64,000 nucleotides of DNA from Acidobacteriota bacterium (GCA_024277255.1 JAJRVQ010000087.1:1-64000), one strand, 5' to 3'; shown: positions 10,601 to 19,665, counted from the stretch's first letter. A program made the numbers and translations. Notes: a model not told the origin generated them from the sequence alone.

Positions 10601-12019
10601 CACCGCCGCCGAGACCACCCGCCCGGTGCGCAGCGAGCGCAACCGAAACTCGGCCACCGCCGACTCGCCGGGCAAGAGCGAAGGGATAGTGACCGTGCGG
10701 TCGCCCACCACCTCGACCCCCGAGAGGCCGACCAGCGGCAGGGTCACCGAGATCAAGTTGGCCGGAGCGTTGGAGGTGTTGGACAGGGTCAGAAAGAGCG
10801 GGTATTGCTCATCGGCGCGGACCACATCCGGGTGGGTGAGGGTGACCCCGAAGGTGGGATCGCGCACCACCACCGCACCGCGCGCCGTGCCGGTGATGCG
10901 GCGGATGCCGCCGGCCAAGCCGTCCAAGATCCCTTCGAGCGCGAACTCGACGACGTGGGTCCCCTCGCGCCTTCCTTCCACCAGAAACTCCGCCTCGCTA
11001 AAAGCCTGTGCCACCAGGAAGGTGATGTCGTCCGCCGTGCCCAGCTCGCCGTCCGGCCCCGGCACCCGCAGTGGCACCGGCACGCCCAGCGGTGTCGGCG
11101 GTGAAGTCTCCGCCTGGCGCAGCCCCGGCGGCAGGGCGATCTTGGCGGTCAGATCTCGAATCACCAGCGGATCGCCGGCGGGCGCTCCGTTGCCGGCCAT
11201 CAAGACCACCGAGAAGAACTGGTTGAGCAGGCCGATCTCGGTGGGGAAGAGAATCACTCCGGGAATCGGCGGTGGATCTTCGATCGAACAATTCCCCGAA
11301 GGGTCCTGGCAGCCGCCGACCTGCGGGCCGGCCGGCTCGGCGAAATCGAGCCTGAAGGGGGCCATTCCCGGCGGCGAGAAGCGCGACTGCCGGCCGCTGG
11401 CCCCGCCGCCGCTTAAGCCCACCATCAGCGGCTCTTGCCCCGGCACGAAGAGCACCGGCACGTTGTAATCCACCACATCGCCGGCGATGCCGAAGCCGAA
11501 GGTGAAGTTGAAGGCCTGGAAACTGTCGTCGTTGACCACGATGCCGTAACTGCGGATCTCATCCAAGGTCAACGCCCGCGAAGTCACCCGCGTCACCAGA
11601 ACCTGCGCCACCAAGACCGTCGTCGAGCGCGGGCTGGCATAGCCCACCAGTGTGTTGCCCTCCATCAACCGGATGTCCTCCAGCCGATACTCGCCCTCCA
11701 GCCGCAGCCGGGGAATCCGCAACGGCTCGCCCGGCGCCGCTGTCACCAACAACGTCCCCTCAATCTCCGGCCCCCGCAAATCCCCCTCCACCCGCAACCC
11801 CGCCGGCAAAGTGCCCAAGGCTGGATCAAACCCCGCCAACGTCGTCGTCACAATCGTCGGCGTATCAAACGGCACCGTCTGCGCCTCCGGCGAGACGGTC
11901 AGCTGAGTGCCGGTGATGGGCAACGTGCCGGTGGCCAGCTGGGCTGAGAGGGGAGCGGTGAGGAAGAGGCAGGCGAGGAGGAGGCAGAGTGAAAGGGCTA
12001 TCGAGGCAGGGGTACGCAC
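1667..12019 (-). CDS. Giant secreted protein: carboxypeptidase-regulatory-like repeats, Ig-like domains, LVIVD-type propeller
   Basis: About 3,450 residues. The ORF track starts at a TTG (12034), but GTG at 12019 is better: a GGGAG ribosome binding site lies 8 nt upstream and a clean signal peptide follows (hydrophobic core, then PLSAQ). Residues about 25-900 hold Ig-like and unassigned beta-rich segments. About 900-2050 hold roughly a dozen carboxypeptidase-regulatory-like repeats (V-x-G-x-V, then DG-x-F-x-F-x-x-V-P-x-G). About 2060-2570 hold Big_5-type and other Ig-like domains (repeated SEPV motifs). From about 2680 on, IDVRDPANP-type repeats indicate an LVIVD beta-propeller, with a further Ig-like segment inside and more propeller blades at the C-terminus. 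A Cys-rich insert with 10 Cys in about 50 residues (near 2730-2775) sits in the propeller. Probably a surface or outer-membrane-attached adhesion or scaffold protein; ligand unknown. Confidence 0.88.
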   Translation of the reverse strand: MRTPASIALSLCLLLACLFLTAPLSAQLATGTLPITGTQLTVSPEAQTVPFDTPTIVTTTLAGFDPALGTLPAGLRVEGDLRGPEIEGTLLVTAAPGEPLRIPRLRLEGEYRLEDIRLMEGNTLVGYASPRSTTVLVAQVLVTRVTSRALTLDEIRSYGIVVNDDSFQAFNFTFGFGIAGDVVDYNVPVLFVPGQEPLMVGLSGGGASGRQSRFSPPGMAPFRLDFAEPAGPQVGGCQDPSGNCSIEDPPPIPGVILFPTEIGLLNQFFSVVLMAGNGAPAGDPLVIRDLTAKIALPPGLRQAETSPPTPLGVPVPLRVPGPDGELGTADDITFLVAQAFSEAEFLVEGRREGTHVVEFALEGILDGLAGGIRRITGTARGAVVVRDPTFGVTLTHPDVVRADEQYPLFLTLSNTSNAPANLISVTLPLVGLSGVEVVGDRTVTIPSLLPGESAVAEFRLRSLRTGRVVSAAVRSPSSVNPVFELTVGVGDNGIPLSPTTIILPRSSESLPAPLVRHGLGLIGLGFSLATAPPALLDGTLPEVTRPQVDSRVYSFAQAGRHVDFGEALFDAAAVLSLEWNGARDQGWEWDALRRTTQRGGLAGTALGQIFAAEAATTTPVAMFERFAATTAYLGPIEGALAVGADLELSVRSRMSGGVLSGGGAQADRLRDLPFADLYDLTGAQLATMAVPEATGYRVELTAAAGSAGASGALELLIPDATGAPRAVRFSPISLLSTGLAWIEYSASDNAFTLSIDSDGDGSPETTRAGAIRPLSPRPFAVVAAVQNSEVDPTGHIVEVLLSQEIDGVTLVPRDSTRFEIPGKLSNGGVIQREVDSAPQAGQPANPLAGFANSRMVRVLFDNPLSPYVSQPLTVRDLTSVTGEHIVETVVPVDTTVTMDGTLVSGRVIGADGQPVPFARVELVETDQCPVCATQCRPHVTAAVRTDAAGEFLFDYVRQTPCGDLFVLRAQDPTTGQKGEARGRVRFVAQTVSLDIVLLGRGALSGRVLYDDGSVPAKLRVQALNPAFQETRLAVVDAQGHYEIQDMPVGTVTLSATDEAGAFAVTTVEIPAGGALVERDLTLLKRPAAPIGEVRGRVFAVDGVSPVFDAWVALYVEGELAGVMRSALDGRFDFGMVPAGEAEIQAFSGETGISGARQFFTVPVDAVAEVDVLLIDERGDVEGRVLRQQLDGTLVPISGAVVYADGLPFNTLTAADGSYRLEGLFAGAQRITAADLTAQKKVIALTTVLNGATVQRDLIFQDTLPAGAITGEVLDFAGLPVPGATVHIAVSDQTWFGEAFTGSDGRFVLPDIAPGVYKIHAVRGSDGGVATAEVRFIGDTPAVQIRFKKGTIRGQVMQRDAGALVGVESILRYRTSVVRLGLVGLDLESHDIQTDPQGFFELTDVLAGPFTLTAFNALLGEETVTGELMSDGQILDLQLLFESAGRISGTLYDHDGVTPAAGATLTLRHPDLGLFDVTSDMDGHFLFDLVAPSPRPMAIEATFEDGLVLRQARVFLRLDRFGQELNVELTLPKQGMVSGLVEDSNGTPMPGATVTLKESVWPFRARQQQADASGAFAYTNVFTGRLTLSAEVQALGGLGGKRTVDLTREGEEISGVVIRLEDTGEISGLILSPVDGSPVVSAELQLYTAGRLFDSATTAGDGAFLFRLLPLGTYQLRAFDPATGRAGRLDALVLGANGQQLDGTLILEARGMVDGHLYEPQSAVPVPGATVALYSRSATPITTYSSTDAAGLFRFEGVPQGLFTLNAKEPGGRRRASGEGEILAEDQLVTVDLFLEASGSVTGTVLNPPGAPAGPFSPVNLVARQDGVVIGSASTSNYHFEGIIAGRRFTLTASEPGGQHIGSVSGTLTAEGEDLALDLPMEPIGSVLTTVVDSFGAPVAGASVTLRSRGPYPGQLFAGETAADGTILFTNVGTGTLSATATDPASGLGGAINGSLTLEGETVALTLPLEEAGQVVGTVQLADGATPAAGALVVLASGNRTLTQLADTGGGFAFPAVPLGSFVLDIQENLGPGTLKLTGTVSTNGEVVDLATLVLDDTDPAVVAITPTPGSIGQPVTTTIEVLFSEPVDAELFNHLSLIRLHFTGGFQVNTTRAFADGDRRVILTPQQPLASFTSYTVRIDSRLADLAGRTLGQTVTTTFVTADVVPPAVVSLTPADGAVQVPVEVQLIADLSEPVTQGSLSGTAIQLTDLTAGTGVTTTVTLQPGAQQLLITPVAALLGDHQYQLAMAGIEDLAGNAMAPFVATFGTVDTTPPVVTLAVPAGPLAEGIEVTLVATPVATPDLVSVSFFKGAELLVTDSTAPYEALFTPSAADAAAGSVDLSAVPLDDAGNLGAAVVETRAIRADLPSVIAFTLSPADTVFAGESVVMAGTVGDISGLARVEVQFNGALNFSQVSPLSGATSFVLDRSISIPATANPLFLEVAVEATDRIGNVVTSPVQRVTIVHDVEPPLFGLVTPAEGAVFLTGDPVAISAAVTDNNRVASVSFQLGTQSFVDSEAPFTATLPAPSVSGPTDLPIEIIATDPAGHSTTFTRTIHVVLEAPNQGPPVVDAGLIAPGLGLLGSELLGQASAVVDSDRPITLALTNLRTSQVSTGTVAADGSFGMPIEGLPSDIFELVATDGHSTPLASAVVTLGPFGSGLSAPATITFEGSQPSLKMAVRRDLLAVCDCPDYGVIFATVGPPRHISHTLSLFDLSDPADPVLTSQLIALDEFRCQDECELDCDNVYFPCLNSCAGDPDPLACEAMCETQRTSCFAACGVECVTQLPFLEAGIAAMAVGDGVLASAHGSSLRLIDVRDPANPVHLPGMDFDFPTGNFQDRFADIVLDGGYLHALKAFSPYDYFVIDVHDPQNPRLIASATLPGAEATAIEVVEGRLHRLARAFGASEEEYRLFAIGDPASPIELKRSSAGGRVGFGLAVLDEVAVWGFGSEAALFHRAQPSGSDPAQTSFGFGFAPRSVAEVGDRALFLESSGSDLAICRIDDDPVTPALFLDELRTGVLTPAAQDVSTEKGRLWFLHNSAITGLASAPLTPWLDGQRVTLERTALGTRIDGAPGAASAEAATVEATSGTLSASAAVATDGSFSVTLAGVETGERIVLRAAGASGALGNLLRLRAPAGGGGSRVDLAMGARRLAIDGTLGAIVPARQDAATVEIPLVDLTLANSLSETARASVTGPVADVVLTQNALLVAAGQLEVFDLVDPAAPLALPGAALDLYAGNPVLAMVLHGTTLYTAGIEAGGSLGLYAVDVTNPLAPVQLPTASVVLPAVAAPRLFVEGSELVLIGDGAAYLFDLTNSPAPAQLASGLFAGRRLVDFEQLPSGERWVAVAGEGAVPLLRSGAALSLGVAPFEPYPAFGLFRLPRAAAPGGEQLWWAEGLGGAATLLSLDEPAPAFFVPHYGRWPTYGLLRDAVRSGTRLYLLTDFALEAVEVQP

Positions 12020-12034
12020 GCTAGAAACTCCCAA

Positions 12035-12557
12035 GGGACAAAGCAGAGGAATGGAAAGATAACTGGTTAGTATCTACTCAATAGTGAGCCTGGTTGCTGT
12101 AGTTTGTTGGTCGCGCTTGCACAAGAAACCTCGGGATCGGGCTGCACAGGGGCACAAGAAGTCTCTCGGCAGGCGGTGATTGTGTGGGCGGGTGTTCATC
12201 TCGACTGACACGGTTGTGACAAACCTTTTCTTCCGTGTCAACACGAAAGGCGGAACAGAGAGAAGTCGTGATATCGGTATAACTGTGAGCAGGGCTGGTG
12301 TGCTGACTCAGGCTAGAACTCTCTTGGGTCACCCTAAATACGCAATGCAAAACGGTTTAAGGTTGCCACGGCTTTGCTTCTTACTTCGAGCTGCTGCCTG
12401 GAACTGTTGGGTCACAGAGCCAGAAAACGCGCGAAGAAAAAGAGGAGGAGGCAGCGCTTGAACAGCATCTCCAAACCACCGGCGGGAACTAGGTTCGTAA
12501 TAATCCGGGACACTTGGAGACTTTTCTAGGTACAATGATGGGAAATCTAGGAGTCTG
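12035..12557. other. Intergenic region between divergent giant gene and double-HTH regulator
   Basis: No convincing gene lies in these 523 bases: the three ORFs in the track have ordinary random composition and no ribosome binding sites. It should carry promoters for both divergent genes. A TACAAT box at 12531-12536 is a possible -10 for the regulator, without a good -35. GCACAAGAA occurs twice as a direct repeat (12119-12127 and 12152-12160), and an inverted repeat is listed separately. The region is by eye less G+C-rich than its flanks. Confidence 0.6.
12206..12240. promoter_or_regulatory. Inverted repeat TGACACGG-N19-CCGTGTCA, possible operator
   Basis: Perfect 8-bp arms (12206-12213 and 12233-12240) are separated by 19 nt. 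The right arm runs directly into a smaller inverted repeat, CGTGT-CA-ACACG, and GTGACA recurs within the spacer. The position, between the divergent giant surface-protein gene and a double-HTH regulator, suggests a regulator binding site. That the neighbouring regulator binds here is a guess. Confidence 0.4.
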
Positions 12558-13382
12558 ATGACCAGATCAAATCAACGCCCGTCCCCAGTACCCGATCCAC
12601 CCGACTCCGCGACGATCCACCGGGTGGCCGAGGAGACCACTCAGGAGATGCTTTTCGCCCTGCGTCGTGGTTTGAGAACTGCCGGGTACCACATCAAGGA
12701 ACTCGATCAACGCCTCGGACTCTCCATTGGCTACACAAGCCAACTGCTGCAAGGCAGAATCCATCTACAGATCTCACATGTGGTCTCGATCGCGGAAATC
12801 CTCGGTGTGTCCCAGCGCTCCTTCTACGAAGAGGCCTTGCCAGAGCTCAGCCAGCTCGCCGCGACCGCAACTGATCCCGGCCTCAACGAAGATGGTTCGG
12901 CGCACTGGTGGCCCGGCGAAGCTGTTCTCAAGGAAATCGCTCGTGAGATTCTCGACGACCTCTTGGCGGATTCCCCCAACACGCCGCAGCCAATCAGTCC
13001 CACGAAGTCGACAGGCCGGTCCCGGGAAGCTCGCGAAGCCAACCGCCGGGTGCGCCAGTGGCTGCGCTACGCCATCCGGAAGAGAGGCCTATCCGAATCC
13101 GAAGTGGCTCGCCGACTTGGGAAGAAGCCAGAGTGGATGTACACACGCTTCACCACGAAGTCCGCCGCCCTACGCTTCTCCTTCTGCATCCAAGTCCTCC
13201 TGGCCTGCAAAGTCAGCCCCGCTGACTTCTTCCACCGAGCTCTTCTCGAACTCGAAGGTCCACCGCCACAACTACCACGATCCACGCCAAGCTGCTCACC
13301 GACTCGCAGAGAGATCCGCGCCTGGTTGGAACCGGTGATGGAGGAATTGCTCGCGGAGCGTAGGGGGTCGGATGTCTCTTGA
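12558..13382 (+). CDS. Double helix-turn-helix (XRE-like) regulator
   Basis: 274 residues with two helix-turn-helix-like segments. The first, residues about 30-90, reads like an XRE/lambda-repressor domain (IKELDQRLGLSIGYTSQLLQG, where the G-Y-T-S-Q-L-L helix would be the recognition helix). The second, about 160-220, has a related pattern (GLSESEVARRLGKKPEWMYTRF). The linker is rich in Pro and Ser. Ribosome binding site TAGGAG lies 4 nt before the ATG. The gene is monocistronic, divergent from the giant surface-protein gene and followed by about 376 bases of non-coding sequence. It probably acts as a DNA-binding regulator in the cytoplasm; targets unknown. Two tandem XRE-like domains in one chain are less common than one. 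Confidence 0.75.
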   Translation: MTRSNQRPSPVPDPPDSATIHRVAEETTQEMLFALRRGLRTAGYHIKELDQRLGLSIGYTSQLLQGRIHLQISHVVSIAEILGVSQRSFYEEALPELSQLAATATDPGLNEDGSAHWWPGEAVLKEIAREILDDLLADSPNTPQPISPTKSTGRSREAREANRRVRQWLRYAIRKRGLSESEVARRLGKKPEWMYTRFTTKSAALRFSFCIQVLLACKVSPADFFHRALLELEGPPPQLPRSTPSCSPTRREIRAWLEPVMEELLAERRGSDVS

Positions 13383-13758
13383 TCGATCGAATACCATCCT
13401 GCCAGTTCCAACCACTGAGCCCGATCCTCGGAAGCCCCCCGGAAGCTGCCGCGCCGGTGGAAAACTCTGTTCGCCTCCAGCCGAGCCTCCGCGGGAACGG
13501 GTTCGAGCGACCCCTGGTCAATTATGGAAAACGGATCCTGGATCCGGTACAACGTATTGGAACCCCGCCACCGTGGCTCCCCAGCAGCATTGGCTCTCGC
13601 ACTGGGGGCGGCAAGGTAAAAGAGGGCAGACTACGCTTGCTGTCAACGGCCCCTCCCCCCCTGGTAGGCTGGGCTCGACGCCGCTACCGGGGTGAGCGCG
13701 GTGTCCGCCATTCTCTTCTCGGTTCGATACTGATATCACTGAAAATTCTGGAGGCAAG
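13383..13758. other. Intergenic region upstream of FadL-like gene
   Basis: 376 bases. The ORFs listed here in the track are Pro/Arg/Ser-rich and lack ribosome binding sites, so no gene is supported. The last 40 bases are A+T-richer (CTGATATCACTGAAAATTC) and are the likely promoter and leader of the next gene, but no clear -35/-10 pair could be assigned. Confidence 0.5.
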
Positions 13759-15048
13759 ATGGCTGATCGCCGTGTACTCACTATTCTGTTTGCAGTCCTG
13801 ACCTTGCCGCTGCCGGTGCTCGCCGGTTCGGGCGGTATTTTGCAGTTTCAGCACGGTGGGCGTGCCACGGCGCAGGTGGGGGCTTTTACCGCCCGCGCCG
13901 ATGATGCCTCGGCGGTTTTCTACAATCCGGCGGCGATCTGCCGGCTGGACGGGATGCAGGTGCTTGGCGGGCTCGATTTCACCAACGCCACCGATGAGTA
14001 CAACAGCTCGACGGGTACCCACCGCGCCAGCCACACAATTCAGTTCCCGCCGGTGGTCTACTTCACCTGGAAGCCGGCGAACATGGAAAGGTGGGGTTTC
14101 GGCGTTGGGCTGGACACGCCGGCTTGGTATCGCACGAACTGGGATACGGCGCTCTTTCCCGGCCGCTTCCTGACCCGCGTCTCGGAGTTGCGGCTGTTCG
14201 AGGTCCATCCGGTCGCGGCCTACGCCCTGGATGAGAAGTGGAGCGTCGGCGGTGGTTTGCGCTTCCTGTTTGGCACCCAGGAATTTGGCTTGAACACGCA
14301 GGGCCAGCTCGAAAGTGATGGTGACGGGCCGGTCTTCTTCGAGGTCAGTGGGTTGGCCAATGCCGATATCTCGGCGGTGAGCGCCGATCTGGCGATTCAC
14401 TACGACGACAACATCTGGGGCTGGGGAGCAGTGCTTCGCGGTCCAGCCGACTTCGACGAGAACGGCAGTTTCTCCACCGAGGTGCGCAACATCTCCATTC
14501 CCGCCGCCACGGATACCGTGCTCGCTATGTTCGCCTTCGATGGCGCTTCGCTTTCCTTCGAGTTGCCGCTGGAGTTGAGTACCGGGTTCTGGTTCGCGCC
14601 CTACCCGGAATTGCGCGTCGAGGTGGATCTGGCCTACGAAGCCTGGTCGGGTCTCGCCGACACCGACATCCAACTCTCCTCGCCGACGCTCAGCCTTCTC
14701 GATCTGCCGCAACGGCGTGACTGGGACGACACCTTCAGCCTTCGCCTCGGCGTGGAAGGGGAATTGAACAAGACCTGGTCGGTCTCGGGCGGCCTGGCCT
14801 ACGAAGGGTCACCGATTCCCGACGCGACGGTCGAGCCCGGTTTCTCGCGCGGCGATGCCTTCGTCATCGCCTTCGGGGCGAGCTACAATTTGCCCGAGTT
14901 GTCCCTCGACATCGGCTATTCGCTACACACCTACCAGGACCGCGGCGCCGCCGGCCAGGAGCCGTTGCAGCCGAACATCGCCGGTGAGTACAGCGGCAGC
15001 CTGCAAGCGTGGTCCGTCTCCGCTCGTTGGCGTCTGGGAAAACCGTAG
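13759..15048 (+). CDS. FadL/OmpP1-family outer-membrane transport protein
   Basis: 429 residues with a signal peptide (MADRRVLTILFAVLTL, cleavage after VLAG). The mature N-terminus carries the FadL-family hallmark: GRATAQVGAFTARADDASAVFYNPA closely follows the usual G-A-x-x-A-x-D-A-S-x-x-x-x-N-P-A motif. The rest alternates hydrophobic and polar residues as in a beta-barrel and ends in Trp-Arg-Leu-Gly-Lys-Pro after SVSARW. Family members carry long-chain fatty acids or other hydrophobic compounds across the outer membrane; the substrate cannot be told here. Ribosome binding site CTGGAGG precedes the ATG by 5 to 6 nt. It is followed by a hairpin and a convergent gene. Its presence indicates a diderm cell envelope. 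Confidence 0.9.
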   Translation: MADRRVLTILFAVLTLPLPVLAGSGGILQFQHGGRATAQVGAFTARADDASAVFYNPAAICRLDGMQVLGGLDFTNATDEYNSSTGTHRASHTIQFPPVVYFTWKPANMERWGFGVGLDTPAWYRTNWDTALFPGRFLTRVSELRLFEVHPVAAYALDEKWSVGGGLRFLFGTQEFGLNTQGQLESDGDGPVFFEVSGLANADISAVSADLAIHYDDNIWGWGAVLRGPADFDENGSFSTEVRNISIPAATDTVLAMFAFDGASLSFELPLELSTGFWFAPYPELRVEVDLAYEAWSGLADTDIQLSSPTLSLLDLPQRRDWDDTFSLRLGVEGELNKTWSVSGGLAYEGSPIPDATVEPGFSRGDAFVIAFGASYNLPELSLDIGYSLHTYQDRGAAGQEPLQPNIAGEYSGSLQAWSVSARWRLGKP

Positions 15049-15052
15049 AAGG

Positions 15053-15068
15053 GGTCGCGGGCGCGACC
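15053..15068. terminator. Short GC hairpin between convergent genes
   Basis: GGTCGC-GGGC-GCGACC forms a 6-bp stem with a 4-nt loop in the 24-bp gap between two convergent stop codons. There is no U tract on either strand, so it is only a possible bidirectional stop signal. Confidence 0.4.
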
Positions 15069-15072
15069 GCGC

Positions 15073-15767
15073 TTACTGCCTCTTGGCTCGCCGTCCCAGG
15101 ATCCGTCTGAAATCCTGGAAGCTGACGAATTTGATCGCCAGGAACAAGGTCAGGGCGAGGAAGAGCCAGGAGTTGAACAGCCAGGCGAAGAGTGGGAAGG
15201 CGGCGAAGAAGCTGCGCACACCGAGTGTGTAGCGGTTCGACGCCTTGTTGACCAGGTTGGTGAGGTAATCGACAGGCGATCCCTCTTCGGCTTCGATCAC
15301 TGCTGGGTCGGCGCCGATCGCCAGGCTGAACTGCCCCAGGCGGCGCAGCGCGGCCATGTAGTACGAGAAGGCGGCGGCGAAGACGAAGATCAGCAGGTAG
15401 AGCTTGGCGGCGACGGAGGCGGGATGGAGGTCCCAGCTGGAGGGATGCGAAACCTCGGCGCTCATGCCGGGGAAGCGAATCAGGATGTTGACGGTCATTC
15501 CCAGCAGGATGAGCGAGGCCGAGCCGAGCAGCGAGTTCATCATCGTCAGGTTGCGCGTTTGCTGCGCCGCCGCGGTGATGTCCCGCCGTTCGACCAGACC
15601 GGCGATCCAGGAGCGGCGAATCACGTCCAGGCGCCCCTTCGCCGTGCTGTGCGGTGAGAACGAGGCAAGCCAGGGGTAGACCCCGTGGTAGATGGGGAAG
15701 ACGAGAAGGTAGAGCACGAAGCCCACCACATCGACCCTGTTCTGAAACAGCTCGCTCCAGGGGGCCA

Positions 15768-15768
<1 letters not shown>
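15073..15768 (-). CDS. DUF599-family integral membrane protein
   Basis: 231 residues. The ORF track gives a 461-residue frame starting far upstream, but its first half is Arg-rich sequence antisense-framed within the aconitase gene. The real start is GTG at 15768, which shares one base with the TAG of the upstream gene (TAGTG), implying translational coupling. The protein has about four membrane segments (VVGFVLYLLVFPIYHGVYP; LLGSASLILLGMTVNILI; LYLLIFVFAAAFSYYMAAL; FPLFAWLFNSWLFLALTLF). The N(R)xxAxxxW-type loops and overall pattern match DUF599 proteins of about 230 residues. Function is not known for the family. Confidence 0.8.
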
Positions 15769-17768
<2,000 letters not shown>

Positions 17769-17902
17769 CTCAGACTCCAAGAAAGGAAGGTGGCGGCAGG
17801 GCCGCCGGCAGCGCGCGAGAGCCTCTCCGTCGTAACGAGCGAACCAACACACAGATGGTCGGCGTAGAGGACCGCGGAAACCGATTCTAGCGCACCCGCG
17901 GG

Positions 17903-17931
17903 CTGCCAAGGCTTGGTTGTTTCGCTATGAT
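17903..17931 (+). promoter_or_regulatory. Sigma70-like promoter for Coa1-like gene
   Basis: CTGCCA (4 of 6 to TTGACA) and TATGAT (5 of 6 to TATAAT) are spaced by 17 nt. They sit 28 nt upstream of the ATG at 17959, in the gap between divergent genes. Confidence 0.45.
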
Positions 17932-17958
17932 CGTCCGGCTGGTACGGAGGGCTTGACG

Positions 17959-18444
17959 ATGAGTGGTGGTATGCAACGAAAGTGGTACGAAGGTCCCTGG
18001 GTTTTCGTCGCCGGGGGCTGCTGCCTGGGATGTCTGGTCCTGCCGCTCGCCTGCGTCGCTTTGCTGGGCACCGGCGGCTGGTTCGCGGTAACCAAGAATC
18101 CGATCGTCAAGCAGGCTCTCGAAATCGCCAATGAGAGCGCCCAGCTGGAGGCGGAGCTGGGTTCGCCGATCGAGTATCGATGGCTGGGCAGTAGCACTCA
18201 AGTGAGCATCAACCAGGACGAGGCCGATCTGGAGGTCAAGATCGGTGGACCCAAGGGCACCGCCTTGCTCTCCGGACTCGGCCATCATGTCGATGACGAC
18301 TGGACCTTTGAGCGGTTGCGGGTCCGTCTCGAAGACGGCCGCGTCATCGACCTGCTGAGCGATCAGCTGGTGCCCGACGACGTGCAGTACGAACAGCTGC
18401 CGCTCGACGAGTTGGAGGATGCCGCGGCTCCACCTGCGGACTGA
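17959..18444 (+). CDS. Membrane-anchored Coa1-like protein
   Basis: 161 residues from ATG 17959, preceded by GGAGG at 8 nt; the upstream ATG in the track has no ribosome binding site. One membrane segment follows a short N-terminus (VFVAGGCCLGCLVLPLACVALLGTGGWFAV). The exposed part starts with a helix (NPIVKQALEIANESAQLEAELGSPI) and then beta strands including QDEADLEVKIGGPKGTALL. This order, helix plus G-x-P-I and G-x-x-G-x-A, resembles the Coa1/Tim21-like fold found in cytochrome oxidase assembly factors and many bacterial proteins of unknown role. It is 8 bp upstream of the GNAT gene, so the two likely share a transcript. No respiratory genes are nearby to support an oxidase role. Confidence 0.65.
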   Translation: MSGGMQRKWYEGPWVFVAGGCCLGCLVLPLACVALLGTGGWFAVTKNPIVKQALEIANESAQLEAELGSPIEYRWLGSSTQVSINQDEADLEVKIGGPKGTALLSGLGHHVDDDWTFERLRVRLEDGRVIDLLSDQLVPDDVQYEQLPLDELEDAAAPPAD

Positions 18445-18452
18445 CGGCAAGG

Positions 18453-19004
18453 ATGCGAGTCACTACCGCCCGTCTCGAGCTGCTGCCGGCCAGCGGGCAG
18501 CTGGCGCGTTGCGATGTGGAAGATCCAGTCCGCTTCAGCGAACAGTTAGGGGCTCGGATTCCACCCAGTTGGCCGCCGGAGCTGCTCGCCGACGCGCGCG
18601 AGCCGCTGGCCAAGATGTTGGAGGATGACCCGGGTTTGACCGGCTGGATGCTCTGGTACTGGCTGCTGCGCGACGGCGCTGCGGCGGAGCCCGGCTTCAC
18701 CCTGATCGGCGTCGGCGGCTTCAAGGGGCGCCCCTCGGCCGACGGGATGATCGAAGTGGGGTATGCACTGCTGCCGGAATACCAGCGCACAGGATTGGGC
18801 AGCGAAGGGCTGCGTGGGCTGCTCGAATGGGGGTTCTCCCACCGGCGAGTCACCCGCATCGCCGCCGAGACCATGCCGGGCTTGCAAGGCTCCATCCGGC
18901 TGCTCGAAAAGGCCGGCTTCGAACCGTCCGCGGAACCGGCGATCGAGAAGGGAGCGATCCGTTTCGATCTGTCGCGGGAGCGGTTCGCCGGCGGGCAATG
19001 GTGA
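18453..19004 (+). CDS. GNAT-family N-acetyltransferase
   Basis: 183 residues. The N-terminus TTARLELLPAS is the typical first strand of RimJ/RimL-type GNAT proteins. The acetyl-CoA site is visible as EYQRTGLGSEGLRGLLEW (Q/R-x-x-G-x-G/A motif), preceded by the strand MIEVGYALL and followed by TMPGLQGSIRLLEKAGFE, the usual N-x-x-S-x-x-x-x-x-K-x-G-F segment with Gln in place of the Asn. The family moves an acetyl group from acetyl-CoA to an amine. The substrate is unknown. It starts 8 bp after the Coa1-like gene. Confidence 0.85.
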   Translation: MRVTTARLELLPASGQLARCDVEDPVRFSEQLGARIPPSWPPELLADAREPLAKMLEDDPGLTGWMLWYWLLRDGAAAEPGFTLIGVGGFKGRPSADGMIEVGYALLPEYQRTGLGSEGLRGLLEWGFSHRRVTRIAAETMPGLQGSIRLLEKAGFEPSAEPAIEKGAIRFDLSRERFAGGQW

Positions 19005-19074
19005 GGGGGCAAACCCACCGTTTCCCTTTCTCGTAGTAAGCTGGGCGGCTAACGCGATCAAGGAGGAGACGACA

Positions 19075-19632
19075 ATGCGAAAACTCTTTCCCGTAGTAGC
19101 TTCCCTGGCGGTCATCTTTGCCGTCGCCGCCTGCTGTTGCCCGACCCGTTGTCTGGCCGAGGGGGTCGAGGCGGACGCCGTTTTCGAGCAGCTCAAATCC
19201 ATGGCCGGTACCTGGACCGGAACGCCGAAAGGCGAAGGGACGGAGGCCGAGAATGACGCCGAGAAGTTGGGTGAGGTGGTCCACAAAATCGAGGTTTCGG
19301 CGGCCGGAACCGTGGTCATGGAGACCATGGGGCCGGGAACTCCGCACGAGATGATCAACATGTACCATCTGGATGGTGACGACCTGGTGCTGACCCACTA
19401 CTGCGCCGGGGGTAATCAGCCGTCGATGCGCCTCGACCGTGCTCACAGCACGGCGGACAACTTGATCTTCGATTTTGCCGGCGGCACCAATCTGGATCCG
19501 GCGGTCGACAGCCACATTCACGCGGCGCAGATCAAGATGGTCGGCGACGACCGTATCGAGAGTTCTTGGACGGCCTACACCAAGGGCGAGCAAGTCGGCT
19601 TGATGACCTTCGAGCTGGCCAAGCAAGAGTAG
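19075..19632 (+). CDS. Small secreted protein with N-terminal Cys cluster
   Basis: 185 residues from ATG 19075, chosen for the strong AAGGAGGA ribosome binding site and the signal sequence; the longer track ORF reads through the GNAT gene. The N-terminus MRKLFPVVASLAVIFAVAACCCPTRCLAEG could be a type II lipoprotein signal (A-A-C) or a type I signal ending at LAEG. The mature part begins with FEQLKSMAGTWTGTPKG, a pattern seen in small lipocalin-like or DUF1579-like proteins that carry a short beta-barrel, with a later IESSWTAY strand. It may bind a small ligand. It is followed by a strong hairpin and a convergent gene. Confidence 0.75.
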   Translation: MRKLFPVVASLAVIFAVAACCCPTRCLAEGVEADAVFEQLKSMAGTWTGTPKGEGTEAENDAEKLGEVVHKIEVSAAGTVVMETMGPGTPHEMINMYHLDGDDLVLTHYCAGGNQPSMRLDRAHSTADNLIFDFAGGTNLDPAVDSHIHAAQIKMVGDDRIESSWTAYTKGEQVGLMTFELAKQE

Positions 19633-19665
19633 GCGGGCAGGCCGGGTTGCTTCAGGCGACTGGCT

